This document shows positions 34,392 to 43,154 of a stretch of DNA of 64,000 nt, one piece after another. Source of the DNA: Phocaeicola plebeius DSM 17135 (lineage in GTDB: Bacteria > Bacteroidota > Bacteroidia > Bacteroidales > Bacteroidaceae); NCBI RefSeq assembly GCF_000187895.1, contig NZ_DS990133.1:310001-374000 (forward strand), written 5' to 3'. Position 1 is the first letter of the stretch; every line of letters begins with the position of its first letter. The notes under the pieces were generated by a model, which saw only the letters and a program-made list of their open reading frames with translations, was not told the DNA's origin and ran no database searches. A program made the translations under genes and the position numbers.

Positions 34392-34488
34392 TGCAGTACA
34401 TTTCAAGGGTTTCCGCATTCTATATAAAAATAAAGAGGGCGACGATATACACACCGTCACCCTGCACAAATAAATATTGCCATATTCT

Positions 34489-35460
34489 TTATTCTACAAA
34501 GGAATCTTCCACGTGGCGATACCCGCGAAGGAAGTCAGCTACCTCCATTCGTTTCTTCCCCGCCAACTGCAAAGACAGCACTTTGACAAACCCGTCAGTA
34601 GAAGCAATCTGGAAATATGTCTTCTTATCGGTTACAATGCTGCCTGGTTTCAGGCTATGTGCAACAAATACTTTCTCCGTTTCAAAAATCTTCAATGCCA
34701 ACGGAGCAGCATCACCCTGATGCAATTCCGTCCATGCAGCAGGATATGGAGAAAGACCACGTACAAAATCATATACCTTTTTCACTCCGGCCTGCCAGTC
34801 TATACGACAAGTTTCCTTAAAGATTTTAGGAGCCGGACGAAGCTCCGTGGCAGCAGCCAACTGTTCCTGTGGAATGGTCTTCACATTTCCTTCCAAAATG
34901 GCATCCACTGTCTTCACCACTAAATCTCCGCCTAAGTGCATCAGCTTGTCGTACACAATCTCCACATTATCCGTATCCGCAATGGGCACACGTACCTGAT
35001 CAATAATCTCACCCGTATCAATCTCATGCTTCAGAAAGAAAGTGGTAATACCTGTTTCTGTTTCACCATTGATTACCGCCCAGTTGATAGGAGCTGCGCC
35101 ACGATACTGCGGAAGCAAGGAAGCATGCAGATTGAATGTACCCAAACGCGGCATGTTCCATACCACCTCCGGCAGCATACGGAAAGCTACCACAATCTGC
35201 AAGTCCGCTTTCAAGTCTCTCAGCTCGGCCAGGAAATTCTCATCCTTCAGTTTTTCCGGCTGAAGCACCTTCAATCCTTGCGACACGGCATACTGTTTCA
35301 CCGGGCTCGGCTGAAGCACGCTGCCATGCCGTCCCATCGGCTTGTCGGGCATGGTGATGACTCCCACCACCTGATAACCTCCTTCCACCAGCCGCTTCAA
35401 ACTCTCCACGGCAAATTCAGGAGTGCCCATATATACAATTCGTAAATCTTTCTTCTCCAT
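34489..35460 (-). CDS. fmt: Methionyl-tRNA formyltransferase
   Basis: 323 residues. N-terminal Rossmann domain with YMGTPEFAVESLKRL, the 10-formyl-THF site NLHASLLPQYRGAAPINWAV with catalytic Asn/His, and a downstream DTGEI region. The C-terminal domain (about 210-320) binds initiator tRNA. It makes fMet-tRNA. It lies just after the IS, which is oriented the same way, so the IS may affect expression of downstream genes only if readthrough occurs. Confidence 0.96.
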   Translation of the reverse strand: MEKKDLRIVYMGTPEFAVESLKRLVEGGYQVVGVITMPDKPMGRHGSVLQPSPVKQYAVSQGLKVLQPEKLKDENFLAELRDLKADLQIVVAFRMLPEVVWNMPRLGTFNLHASLLPQYRGAAPINWAVINGETETGITTFFLKHEIDTGEIIDQVRVPIADTDNVEIVYDKLMHLGGDLVVKTVDAILEGNVKTIPQEQLAAATELRPAPKIFKETCRIDWQAGVKKVYDFVRGLSPYPAAWTELHQGDAAPLALKIFETEKVFVAHSLKPGSIVTDKKTYFQIASTDGFVKVLSLQLAGKKRMEVADFLRGYRHVEDSFVE

Positions 35461-35475
35461 ATTTCTTTTCGTTGT

Positions 35476-37275
35476 TTATTCTGCTGAAAAATCCACCATC
35501 ACCTGACGATAAGTAGAAAGTATGCGCGATTTGGATACAAAACCGATATACTTGTTGTCTTCGTCTACCACCGGCAAATTCCAGGAGCCCGTCTTATCAA
35601 ACTTATCCATCACATCTTCCATTGAATCTGTCGTAATAATGCAGGCTTTTGGAGTGACCATAAAATTCTCTACCCGGTATTTGTGATACAATTCCTGACG
35701 GAACATGATATTACGGATATCATTCAAGATAACTAATCCGATTAACTCATTGTGTACATCTACCACCGGAAAAAGATTACGGCCGGATTTCGAAATGGCC
35801 TTCACCATCTCTGCCAAATCCATATCCGGACGAACTACCTGAAAATCAGTTTCAATGACAGTTTCCATGCTCATCATGGTTAAAGCCGCCTTATCCTTAT
35901 GGTGCGTAATCAATTCTCCACTCTTCGCCAAACGCATGGAATAGATACTGTGCGGTTCAAACACGATAATAGTAAGGTATGCGCAGACCGACACAATCAT
36001 CAGCGGCAGGAACAAACCGTATCCACCGGTCAGTTCAGCTATCAGAAAGACTCCGGTCAAAGGGGCATGCATGACGCCCGACATCAATCCCGCCATTCCC
36101 ATCAGGGCAAAGTTCTTTTCTGGAATGTATGTACCTCCCAACTGGAACTCATTGCACACATACGAGAACACAAAGCCGGCAATACAGCCCAAGAACAAGC
36201 TCGGTGCAAAAATACCACCGCAACCGCCACCACCGTTGGTCGCACTCGATGCGAAGACCTTAAACAAGATAATCAACAGCAAATACACCACCAGCAACTG
36301 CGAATTCCCATAGAAAAGAGAATTGTTCATTACCGTATCCCACTCCGCACTCGAGCGTCCGTTGAGCAACAGGGAAATGGTGTCATAACCTTCACCATAC
36401 AACGGCGGGAACAGGAAAATCAATATACTCAGCATGGCTCCTCCAATAAGGAACTTCACATATGGATTATTATAACGGCGGAAAATATTCTCAATCCAGT
36501 TCATGGAACGGGTAAAATACCAGGCTACCAGTCCGCAGAAAATTCCCAATGCAATGGCGTATGGAATACGTTCCAAAGAGAACGGATAATCCAGGTGAAA
36601 CTGGAACATGGCTTCCGTACCTGTGAGCAGATAAGAAACAGAAGCTGCCGTCACACTGGTAATCAGCAAGGGAAGCAAAGAAGCCATGGTCAGGTCAATC
36701 ATCAGCACCTCCAGCGTAAAGACCACACCGGCAATCGGTGCCTTGAAGATACCCGAAACCGCCCCGGCGGCTCCACATCCCACCAGCAGCATCAGCGTCT
36801 TGTGGTCCATACGAAAAATACTGCCCAGGTTCGAACCAATGGCAGAACCGGTCAGCACAATCGGAGCCTCGGCACCGACAGATCCACCACAACCGATGGT
36901 AATGGCCGAAGCAAATACAGAAGACCAGACATTATGTCGCTTAATACGACTTTGCTTACGCGAGATGGCATACAAAATCTTTGTCACACCGTGGCTGATG
37001 TCGTCACGCACCACTTTTCGAATGAACAGTCCGGTCAGGAAGATACCTACCACCGGATATACCAAGTACAACCAGTTTACTCCCGTAGAATCAAAGTTTT
37101 CTGTCAGGAACTCCTTGATATATTCTACCAGGAACTTCAACAAGCAGGCGGCCAGTGCCGTACAGATTCCGACTAAAAAGCTTAAAATCAATACAAACTG
37201 CTTGTCCTTTATATGTCTTTCTCTCCAACGGAGAAAGCCCTGGAGCAAGCTGTTCTTCTCGTCTATAACTTTCAT
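35476..37275 (-). CDS. ClC-family chloride channel/transporter with CBS domains
   Basis: 599 residues. About 10-12 membrane helices (residues 20-440). The second selectivity loop reads GSVGAEAP, with the gating-type Glu, and the third is GGIFAPSLFLG. Two CBS domains (about 450-590) make a soluble regulatory tail, which may bind nucleotides. It could exchange Cl- for H+ or be a channel. Sandwiched between tsaC and fmt in a same-strand run with 12-15-base gaps. Confidence 0.9.
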   Translation of the reverse strand: MKVIDEKNSLLQGFLRWRERHIKDKQFVLILSFLVGICTALAACLLKFLVEYIKEFLTENFDSTGVNWLYLVYPVVGIFLTGLFIRKVVRDDISHGVTKILYAISRKQSRIKRHNVWSSVFASAITIGCGGSVGAEAPIVLTGSAIGSNLGSIFRMDHKTLMLLVGCGAAGAVSGIFKAPIAGVVFTLEVLMIDLTMASLLPLLITSVTAASVSYLLTGTEAMFQFHLDYPFSLERIPYAIALGIFCGLVAWYFTRSMNWIENIFRRYNNPYVKFLIGGAMLSILIFLFPPLYGEGYDTISLLLNGRSSAEWDTVMNNSLFYGNSQLLVVYLLLIILFKVFASSATNGGGGCGGIFAPSLFLGCIAGFVFSYVCNEFQLGGTYIPEKNFALMGMAGLMSGVMHAPLTGVFLIAELTGGYGLFLPLMIVSVCAYLTIIVFEPHSIYSMRLAKSGELITHHKDKAALTMMSMETVIETDFQVVRPDMDLAEMVKAISKSGRNLFPVVDVHNELIGLVILNDIRNIMFRQELYHKYRVENFMVTPKACIITTDSMEDVMDKFDKTGSWNLPVVDEDNKYIGFVSKSRILSTYRQVMVDFSAE

Positions 37276-37287
37276 GAAAGAAAAAAT

Positions 37288-37854
37288 TTATTCTCTAATA
37301 ATTTTTACCACGCCTCCTTTGCCTAATTTGACAATGCTGGAGGGTTTGGGGTGACCGGTTTCTTCCCGACGGTAATCTACCACATAATCTACTGCCTGCT
37401 TGATTTCTTCCGTGATTTCACTGAACACGGCCGGTGCAGGCTGTCCGCTGATATTGGCAGACGTAGATACAATGGCTTTGCGGAAACGGAAGCAAAGTTG
37501 TTTGGAAAACTCTTCCGAAGTGACACGAATACCTACACTGCCGTCGGCTGCAATCAGATTCGGAGCCAGATTCCTCGCTCCGTCGTAAATAATGGTCAAA
37601 GGTTTCGTAGTCATTTCAATCAAGTCCCATGCTACGGAAGGCACATCCTGTACATAAAAATCCACCTTCACCGGACTGTCTACCAGCACCAGCATCGCCT
37701 TGCTGTCAGCCCGCTGCTTTATTTCAAAAACGCGTTTCACCGCCTCTTCATTCGTCGCATCACATCCGATTCCCCACACAGTATCCGTCGGGTAAAGAAT
37801 CACTCCTCCCTTCTGCAATACTTCACAGGCTTTCTTAATCTCATCTTTCATCAT
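37288..37854 (-). CDS. tsaC: Threonylcarbamoyl-AMP synthase (YrdC/Sua5 family)
   Basis: 188 residues, single YrdC domain without the Sua5 tail. Substrate-loop motif YPTDTVWGIGCDA near the N-terminus, and KQRADSKAMLVLV and SANISGQPAPAVF later, bind ATP, threonine and bicarbonate. It makes the TC-AMP intermediate for t6A37 of tRNA, the substrate modified further by MtaB (13576-14892). A second ATG follows the first directly. Confidence 0.92.
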   Translation of the reverse strand: MMKDEIKKACEVLQKGGVILYPTDTVWGIGCDATNEEAVKRVFEIKQRADSKAMLVLVDSPVKVDFYVQDVPSVAWDLIEMTTKPLTIIYDGARNLAPNLIAADGSVGIRVTSEEFSKQLCFRFRKAIVSTSANISGQPAPAVFSEITEEIKQAVDYVVDYRREETGHPKPSSIVKLGKGGVVKIIRE

Positions 37855-37906
37855 ATTTCTTTATTTTTTGCTGTCAAAAAAGTCACCAGAACCATTTTAC
37901 AAACAG

Positions 37907-37914
37907 CAAAAATA
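37907..37914 (-). promoter_or_regulatory. -7 box of the tsaC-ClC-fmt operon
   Basis: TATTTTTG on the minus strand, with a leader of about 45-50 bases to the tsaC start at 37854. Confidence 0.65.
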
Positions 37915-37978
37915 CAAATGATTTTTAGGATATCCCAAGAATGTTTTGTTTTTTTGCAGAAAAGCTATCCACTCATTC

Positions 37979-39085
37979 ATGCACACCGAACGAAAAATTA
38001 TCCACATTGATATGGACGCTTTCTATGCGTCGGTCGAACAGCGCGACCACCCGGAACTACGCGGAAAGCCCATCGCCGTGGGGCATGCAGAGAAACGAGG
38101 AGTGGTAGCTGCCGCCAGCTATGAAGCCCGTAAATTTGGCGTACGTTCGGCCATGTCTTCACAGAAAGCGAAAAAACTGTGTCCGCAACTGATTTTCGTG
38201 GAGGGACGGATGGAGGTTTACAAAAGTGTGTCTGCACAGATACATGAAATCTTTCACGACTACACTGACCTCATCGAGCCTATCTCGCTGGACGAAGCGT
38301 TTCTGGATGTCACGGAAAACAAGAAAGGAATTCCATTGGCGGTGGATATAGCCAAAGAAATCAAGCAACGTATCCGCCAGGAACTTCATTTAGTGGCCTC
38401 AGCCGGTGTATCCTACAATAAATTCTTAGCTAAAATCGCCTCCGATTACCGAAAGCCTGACGGACTTTGTACCATTCACCCCGACCAGGCCGATGAGTTT
38501 ATCCGCCGGCTGCCTATTGAAGCTTTCTGGGGAGTAGGCCCCATTACGGCCAAAAAGATGCATACCTTAGGTATTTATAACGGAGAGACCCTGCGTAAAT
38601 GCTCGTTGGAAATGCTGCAACGGCAGTTCGGGAAAAACGGATTAATTTATTTCAACTTTGCCCGTGGCATGGACGACCGTCCGGTAGAAGCTGTACGCGT
38701 CCGCAAATCTATCGGCTGTGAACATACATTGGAAAAAGACCTTTCGGCAGAAATGTCACTCATCATCGAGTTGTATCATGTGGCACGCGAACTCACCGAC
38801 CGACTAAAAGCCAAGGATTTTAAAGGGAATACCCTCACCCTGAAAGTGAAGTTCGACGACTTCTCCCAAATCACCCGCAGTGTGAGTGTGGAACGACCGC
38901 TTCAACGCCTGGACGATATTCTTCCACTGGCCAAACGGCTGCTGAAAGGAGTGGACTACAGTCAGCATCCCATCCGCCTGTTAGGTTTGTCGGTATCCAA
39001 TCCGAAAGAGGAAGCTGAATTAGCTAATTCAGCCAGCTCCACCCCTGTCCAGCTAAGATTGGAATTTAAAGATTTTTATTATTAA
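37979..39085 (+). CDS. dinB: DNA polymerase IV (Y family)
   Basis: 368 residues from the ATG at 37979 (MHTERKIIHIDMDAFYASVEQ). Catalytic acidic residues are in HIDMDAF and LDEAFLDV. Helix-hairpin-helix thumb and little finger follow (FWGVGPITAKKMHTLG). It performs translesion synthesis. The longer in-frame ATG at 37946 adds residues not typical of the family. No SOS box was recognised upstream. A tandem-repeat array follows it. Confidence 0.95.
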   Translation: MHTERKIIHIDMDAFYASVEQRDHPELRGKPIAVGHAEKRGVVAAASYEARKFGVRSAMSSQKAKKLCPQLIFVEGRMEVYKSVSAQIHEIFHDYTDLIEPISLDEAFLDVTENKKGIPLAVDIAKEIKQRIRQELHLVASAGVSYNKFLAKIASDYRKPDGLCTIHPDQADEFIRRLPIEAFWGVGPITAKKMHTLGIYNGETLRKCSLEMLQRQFGKNGLIYFNFARGMDDRPVEAVRVRKSIGCEHTLEKDLSAEMSLIIELYHVARELTDRLKAKDFKGNTLTLKVKFDDFSQITRSVSVERPLQRLDDILPLAKRLLKGVDYSQHPIRLLGLSVSNPKEEAELANSASSTPVQLRLEFKDFYY

Positions 39086-39162
39086 AACCACTGTCTACAT
39101 ATAAAGTGTCCTATATATAATAAGGAACAGATCAGTAAAGCCCCCGAAAATCCGTATGTAAA

Positions 39163-39272
39163 AAACGCAAGGACGTTTTATTCCAAACACAAGGACATTT
39201 TACTTCAAACGCAAGGGCGTTTAAAAGGAAACACAAAGACGTTTTATCTTAAACACAAAGACATTCTGAATA
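39163..39272. repeat. Five tandem copies of a 22-bp repeat
   Basis: Units at 39163, 39185, 39207, 39229 and 39251, each exactly 22 bp without spacer. The consensus begins AAACrCAArGACGTTTTA, and units 1 and 3 carry the palindromic arms AAACG...CGTTT. Degeneration increases toward the end. It sits between dinB and a shared terminator, downstream of convergent genes, like the array at 3749-3836, but the sequences are not closely related. Confidence 0.9.
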
Positions 39273-39276
39273 ATAT

Positions 39277-39316
39277 AAAAAGAGCGGTTATGCAATCTCT
39301 GCCACCGCTCTTTTTT
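39277..39316. terminator. Bidirectional terminator between dinB and mrp
   Basis: Arms AAAAGAGCGGT (39277-39287) and ACCGCTCTTTT (39304-39314) with A and T runs on both sides. Confidence 0.9.
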
Positions 39317-39336
39317 ACTATATGTAATTATTTATA

Positions 39337-40434
39337 TCAATGCGTGTGCACAATCTCAGTAGGAGCCATTTCTGCATTACGCTTTTCAGTCTGAGTCACC
39401 ACATTGCGTGCCAGCTCCATAAAGGCCATACCGGTCATGGAGTTCTCATCAAGGGCAGCAGGTGTTCCCGCATCGCCACTCTCGCAGATGCTTTGCACAA
39501 TAGGAATCTGTCCGAGCAACGGTACATTCAACTCTTCAGCCAGGCGTTTGGTACCTTCTTTACCAAACAAATAATACTTGTTTTCCGGAAGTTCCGCCGG
39601 AGTAAACCAGGCCATATTTTCCACCAAGCCAAGAATAGGCACGTTTACCTTATCATTAGTATACATATTAATACCCTTACGTGCATCGGCCAGTGCCACC
39701 TGCTGCGGAGTGCTGACAATCACGGCTCCCGTAATGGCCAATGTCTGTAACAAAGTCAGGTGAATATCGCTGGTGCCCGGAGGCGTATCCAATACGAAAT
39801 AATCCAAATCTCCCCAATTGGCATCTGCCACCAATTGTTTCAAAGCGTTGCTGGCCATACCTCCACGCCAGAGAGTAGCCTGATCTGGATCTACAAAGAA
39901 ACCAATAGAGAGCAACTTGATGCCGTATTTCTCTACCGGTACAATCAAATCACGTCCGCCCACTTCTTCTGCATACGGACGGGCGTCTTCTACCTGAAAC
40001 ATCTTCGGAACAGAAGGACCAAAAATATCGGCATCCAACAAACCTACCTTATAGCCCAGCTTAGACAGAGCCACAGCCAAATTGGCGGCCACAGTAGACT
40101 TTCCTACTCCTCCCTTTCCAGAAGATACCGCAATCACATTCTTTACCTGCGGTAACATTTTGCCCGGTTCCGGACGAGCAGCCTGTTTGCTTTCAGTAGC
40201 AATCGTTACTTCTACCTCTTTCGATACATACGTATGGATTGCGGTTTCGGCCGACTTGACTACCGACTTCATAAACGGATCGGTCGGTTTCTCAAAAATC
40301 AGCGAGAAACTCACCTTCATACCGTCAATGCGAAGATTGTCGGCCACCATCTCCGCTTCTACAATGTTTTTTCCGTTACCCGGATAACGCACCGTGGCCA
40401 GTGCGTCCATAATCAATTTCGGATAAAGTGTCAT
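39337..40434 (-). CDS. mrp: Mrp/ApbC family P-loop ATPase, iron-sulfur carrier
   Basis: 365 residues. N-terminal MIP18/DUF59-like domain (1-90), then the deviant Walker A SSGKGGVGKSTVAANLAVAL. Switch DADIFGPS and DTPPGTSD are present. The CxxC iron-sulfur motif expected after the ENM segment is missing: the sequence runs ENMAWFTPAELPENKYY. It is thought to carry or insert Fe-S clusters; without these cysteines the way it holds a cluster is open. Cotranscribed with trmB upstream. Confidence 0.9.
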   Translation of the reverse strand: MTLYPKLIMDALATVRYPGNGKNIVEAEMVADNLRIDGMKVSFSLIFEKPTDPFMKSVVKSAETAIHTYVSKEVEVTIATESKQAARPEPGKMLPQVKNVIAVSSGKGGVGKSTVAANLAVALSKLGYKVGLLDADIFGPSVPKMFQVEDARPYAEEVGGRDLIVPVEKYGIKLLSIGFFVDPDQATLWRGGMASNALKQLVADANWGDLDYFVLDTPPGTSDIHLTLLQTLAITGAVIVSTPQQVALADARKGINMYTNDKVNVPILGLVENMAWFTPAELPENKYYLFGKEGTKRLAEELNVPLLGQIPIVQSICESGDAGTPAALDENSMTGMAFMELARNVVTQTEKRNAEMAPTEIVHTH

Positions 40435-40453
40435 ATCTTTTTTCAGTTTTGAA

Positions 40454-41212
40454 TCATTTGCTTGTTTTCAGTCCGCTGCGCTTACTCCGGTTATAGCTCC
40501 GGTAATCGTCCAGCTCAATCTCCACATCCGGTTCCTGCAATTCACCGTCCTGTGGCAGGTGGAACTGGATGTACTTGATATTCAGTCCGCGGTCCAGCCA
40601 CTGCTGTTCGTAATAGGTACGGATACTGAGAATATCATCATCCATACCGGAATGATACAAATCGTCAGTAATAAATTCTACCGGAAAATGATTGGTTTCA
40701 ATCATGTACTTCGTATAGGTAAACATGAAATTACTATCCGTCTTCAGGTGTACCAGTCCGTCCGGTACCAAGAAACGACGGTAACGGTTCATAAAATAGG
40801 TAGATGTCAGTCGCTTAGTCGCTTTTTTCATCTGAGGATCCGAGAAAGTCAGCCAGATTTCGCTTACCTCTCCCGGGGCAAAGAAACGGTCAATTATCTC
40901 AATGTTCGTCCGCAGGAAAGCCGCATTCTTCAATCCTTCATTCAATGCTTCCGTAGCTCCGGTCCACATACGTGCACCTTTTATATCTACTCCAATAAAG
41001 TTCTTGTCGGGATAGCGACGTGCCAGCCCCACGGTATATTCTCCACGTCCGCAACCCAATTCGAGCACAATCGGATGGTCATTCTTGAAAAAGTCCCGAT
41101 TCCAGTTACCTTTCATTTCGAACGGCACATCATCCACCACCGAATACGGATATTCAAACACATGCGGATATTCCGCCATATCTGCGAATTTCGCTAATTT
41201 TCCTTTTCCCAT
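40454..41212 (-). CDS. trmB: tRNA (guanine-N7-)-methyltransferase
   Basis: 252 residues from the ATG at 41212 ([12 protein letters not shown]). SAM motif [15 protein letters not shown], later [12 protein letters not shown] and [16 protein letters not shown] with the catalytic/G46-binding residues. It methylates G46 of tRNA. The upstream ATG at 41245 falls inside a perfect -7 box and is rejected. Confidence 0.93.
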   Translation of the reverse strand: MGKGKLAKFADMAEYPHVFEYPYSVVDDVPFEMKGNWNRDFFKNDHPIVLELGCGRGEYTVGLARRYPDKNFIGVDIKGARMWTGATEALNEGLKNAAFLRTNIEIIDRFFAPGEVSEIWLTFSDPQMKKATKRLTSTYFMNRYRRFLVPDGLVHLKTDSNFMFTYTKYMIETNHFPVEFITDDLYHSGMDDDILSIRTYYEQQWLDRGLNIKYIQFHLPQDGELQEPDVEIELDDYRSYNRSKRSGLKTSK

Positions 41213-41242
41213 ATTTTCGTGAAACGTTTCCTTTAGTCGATG

Positions 41243-41250
41243 CAAAGGTA
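41243..41250 (-). promoter_or_regulatory. -7 box of trmB-mrp
   Basis: TACCTTTG on the minus strand, about 30 bases upstream of the ATG at 41212. Confidence 0.75.
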
Positions 41251-41345
41251 AAGTTTTTCAATGTAATGCACAACTTTGACCAAAATTACCCTCAAAAAGT
41301 GGAAACGGAAAAAGGAATTTACGTTAATATAACAAAACTGCAATT

Positions 41346-43085
41346 ATGAAAAGAAACATCTTTTGGACAATACTTTTTTTACTGACGGGTGGATGTACAA
41401 ATGAAATGATTGAAACCAGCCACCACACATTACACATCAAAGGCAATGAAATAGGGTATTTCAATTCTCATTCACACAGCAGACTCAGTGAAACAAACGA
41501 AACATTACCCACAGGAAGCAATATAACCTTTTACAGCCAAGGAGGTATCCATGCCGATGAACTTCTGTTCACCTATAACGGAACTGCCTGGGAAGGAGAC
41601 ACCGACCTGAAATGGGAGGACGCACAACAGCAAGCCATCACAATGTCCTACTATCCTCCTTTGTATCGAAGCCATCAGTCTTTCTATCAGGAAGGTAGTT
41701 TATGTGACCAGCTTTACGCCTCAAGCACTACCACATATGGAAATGATATCAATCTATCTTTCCGGCATTTGTTTGCACGTATCATATTCAATGTATCCAG
41801 CCAACTGAACAGCCTGATTGACCAAATAGAATTTATTCCCTCCCTATCTGTCATAAATATTACGCCTGAAACAGGAGAAATATCCTGCCAGCAATCAGAC
41901 ACCCCCATTCTTATGAAAAAAGACGACGGAGGTGCATACGCTTTCCTAATTCCTCCAGCCACTTTATCCATTGCCATACGCATTCATACTACCACAGGAG
42001 AAGTGCATGAAACGCAACTGAATGAATACACCTTTGCATCCGGCCACGAATACACGTGCCCCATAAAGCAAAGCGGTGAAAGCCCCGGAATTTCCACTGT
42101 AGAAGATTTCATCGCCTTCACTCATCTAATCAACGGAGAAAGCTACGAAGGCAGAAGTCTGGAAGAATTTGGCGAAAAGACTGGAGAAACCATGACCTAT
42201 TACCTGCTTAATGACTTGACTTTTACAGCTGAAGAATCAGCGCAAATTCAAATGATTGGAATGTATGGCACAAGCAGCACCTCACAAAAAAGACTATTCA
42301 ATGATGTGTTTGACGGACAAGGGCATAGTCTGAATGACTTACAATACACCAACCCGACCAGCGGCTATTATTATTCCGGTCTTTTCAGTGGAATATCCGC
42401 TGATGCAACTATCAAAAATTTAATCATAAACCAGGCTGTATACAATAATCCAGATGATACCAACAAATCATCATTTCTGGCAGGTATCAACAAAGGAAAG
42501 ATAGAGAACTGCATCATACGCAATTGCCAGATTGAACAAATTGATGAAAAGAACGAATTCGGGAGTATATCTTCCCGTAACGAAGGAAATATCATAAATT
42601 GTCATATAGACAACATCAATCTAAAAATCGCGACTAATTATGGTAATGGAATTACACGTTATAATTATGGTGGAAAAATTATGAACTGTGCCGTCAGCAA
42701 TTGTAACTTCAGCAAAGTACAATTAGGAGGTGGACTTATTTGCAACAGAACCCGAGATGGAGAGATACAGAATTGCTATATCATAGGGAGTGCAAGCAGC
42801 ACAAGCAAATGTAATGCTATCAGCCTGGTAGCAGAAGAATCCAACATTATTCGTTGTTGTTTTTATCCACAAGCATATACGAAGGCTCCTGTTGGCACCA
42901 ATTATACGAGTTCACCCTCCGATTCTCTCATGAAATACGGGTCTCAGCAATCTATTACAGAAGAGACATTACCCCAAGTTTTAAACCAATGGGTACTAGG
43001 CACCGGCTCCCAACTTCATCCCGACCTCTCTTTCTGTCTGTGGGAAAAAGGAGAAAGCCTGCCTGCCATCCTTGTATCCCCATAA
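41346..43085 (+). CDS. Fimbrillin-like lipoprotein with GLUG-type repeats
   Basis: 579 residues. Lipobox LTGGC. The N-terminal half (30-240) resembles fimbrillin/Mfa-like proteins, with FRHLFARIIFNVSSQ and FLIPPATLSI strands. The C-terminal half (about 260-520) has repetitive beta-helix segments with N-[GC]-x-I patterns (GKIENCIIRNCQI, GNIINCHIDNINL, GKIMNCAVSNCNF, GEIQNCYIIGSAS), as in GLUG-motif surface proteins. Probably a surface adhesin or pilus tip component. No fimbrial assembly genes are adjacent. No clear promoter box seen. Confidence 0.7.
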   Translation: MKRNIFWTILFLLTGGCTNEMIETSHHTLHIKGNEIGYFNSHSHSRLSETNETLPTGSNITFYSQGGIHADELLFTYNGTAWEGDTDLKWEDAQQQAITMSYYPPLYRSHQSFYQEGSLCDQLYASSTTTYGNDINLSFRHLFARIIFNVSSQLNSLIDQIEFIPSLSVINITPETGEISCQQSDTPILMKKDDGGAYAFLIPPATLSIAIRIHTTTGEVHETQLNEYTFASGHEYTCPIKQSGESPGISTVEDFIAFTHLINGESYEGRSLEEFGEKTGETMTYYLLNDLTFTAEESAQIQMIGMYGTSSTSQKRLFNDVFDGQGHSLNDLQYTNPTSGYYYSGLFSGISADATIKNLIINQAVYNNPDDTNKSSFLAGINKGKIENCIIRNCQIEQIDEKNEFGSISSRNEGNIINCHIDNINLKIATNYGNGITRYNYGGKIMNCAVSNCNFSKVQLGGGLICNRTRDGEIQNCYIIGSASSTSKCNAISLVAEESNIIRCCFYPQAYTKAPVGTNYTSSPSDSLMKYGSQQSITEETLPQVLNQWVLGTGSQLHPDLSFCLWEKGESLPAILVSP

Positions 43086-43123
43086 TTTTTCTAAAAATAA
43101 AAAGAAGGTATCTATAAATATTG

Positions 43124-43131
43124 TATTTTTG
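43124..43131 (+). promoter_or_regulatory. -7 box of the coiled-coil membrane protein gene
   Basis: TATTTTTG, a perfect box, about 24 bases before the ATG at 43155. Confidence 0.65.
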
Positions 43132-43154
43132 CGACAAATGCAAAAATTGAAACC

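Larger units (their letters stand above)
32946..34400 (-). mobile_element. IS150-type insertion sequence (IS3 family), 1455 bp
   Basis: Ends are TGAAGTGCCCCCCAAAAG on the left and, in reverse complement, TGTACTGCACCCCAAAAG on the right, imperfect but with TG first and CCCCAAAAGTTrGAC shared. Flanked by TTT (32943-32945 and 34401-34403), a 3-bp target duplication. It carries orfA and orfB on the minus strand, a slippery A7G sequence at 33886-33893, and an 11-bp hairpin just before orfA. Length and layout match the IS150 group. Confidence 0.92.
32296..34473 (+). pseudogene. NigD-like lipoprotein gene interrupted by IS
   Basis: Left part 32296-32945, right part 34404-34473. The intact gene would encode 239 residues: lipobox HFSSC, an OB-like N-terminal part (LGTVVNTEQLTIDSD) and a beta-rich C-terminal half. 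The IS follows residue 216. Reading through the IS end now gives 227 residues, with ten new residues ending PPKSWTLN. Removing IS plus one TTT copy joins Ala216 to FKGFRILYKNKEGDDIHTV and a stop at 34473, a plausible NigD-type end. The current product lacks about 22 native residues. It may still be secreted but is likely misfolded. NigD-like proteins have no proven function. Confidence 0.85.

Noticed and set aside
34401..34427. Short native tail QGFPHSI read directly after the IS
   Set aside because: That frame ignores the TTT target duplication. Removing one TTT copy shifts the join and gives the longer, more plausible 23-residue tail to 34473.
34436..34463. Terminator-like hairpin AGGGCGACG/CGTCACCCT
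   Set aside because: It has a mismatch, no T run, and lies in the coding remnant of the interrupted NigD-like gene.
35899..37176. 425-residue open frame opposite the ClC gene
   Set aside because: Antisense of a well-supported membrane protein; Gln/His/Arg-rich composition is typical of such shadows.
39163..39272. CRISPR array
   Set aside because: Again contiguous 22-bp units without spacers.
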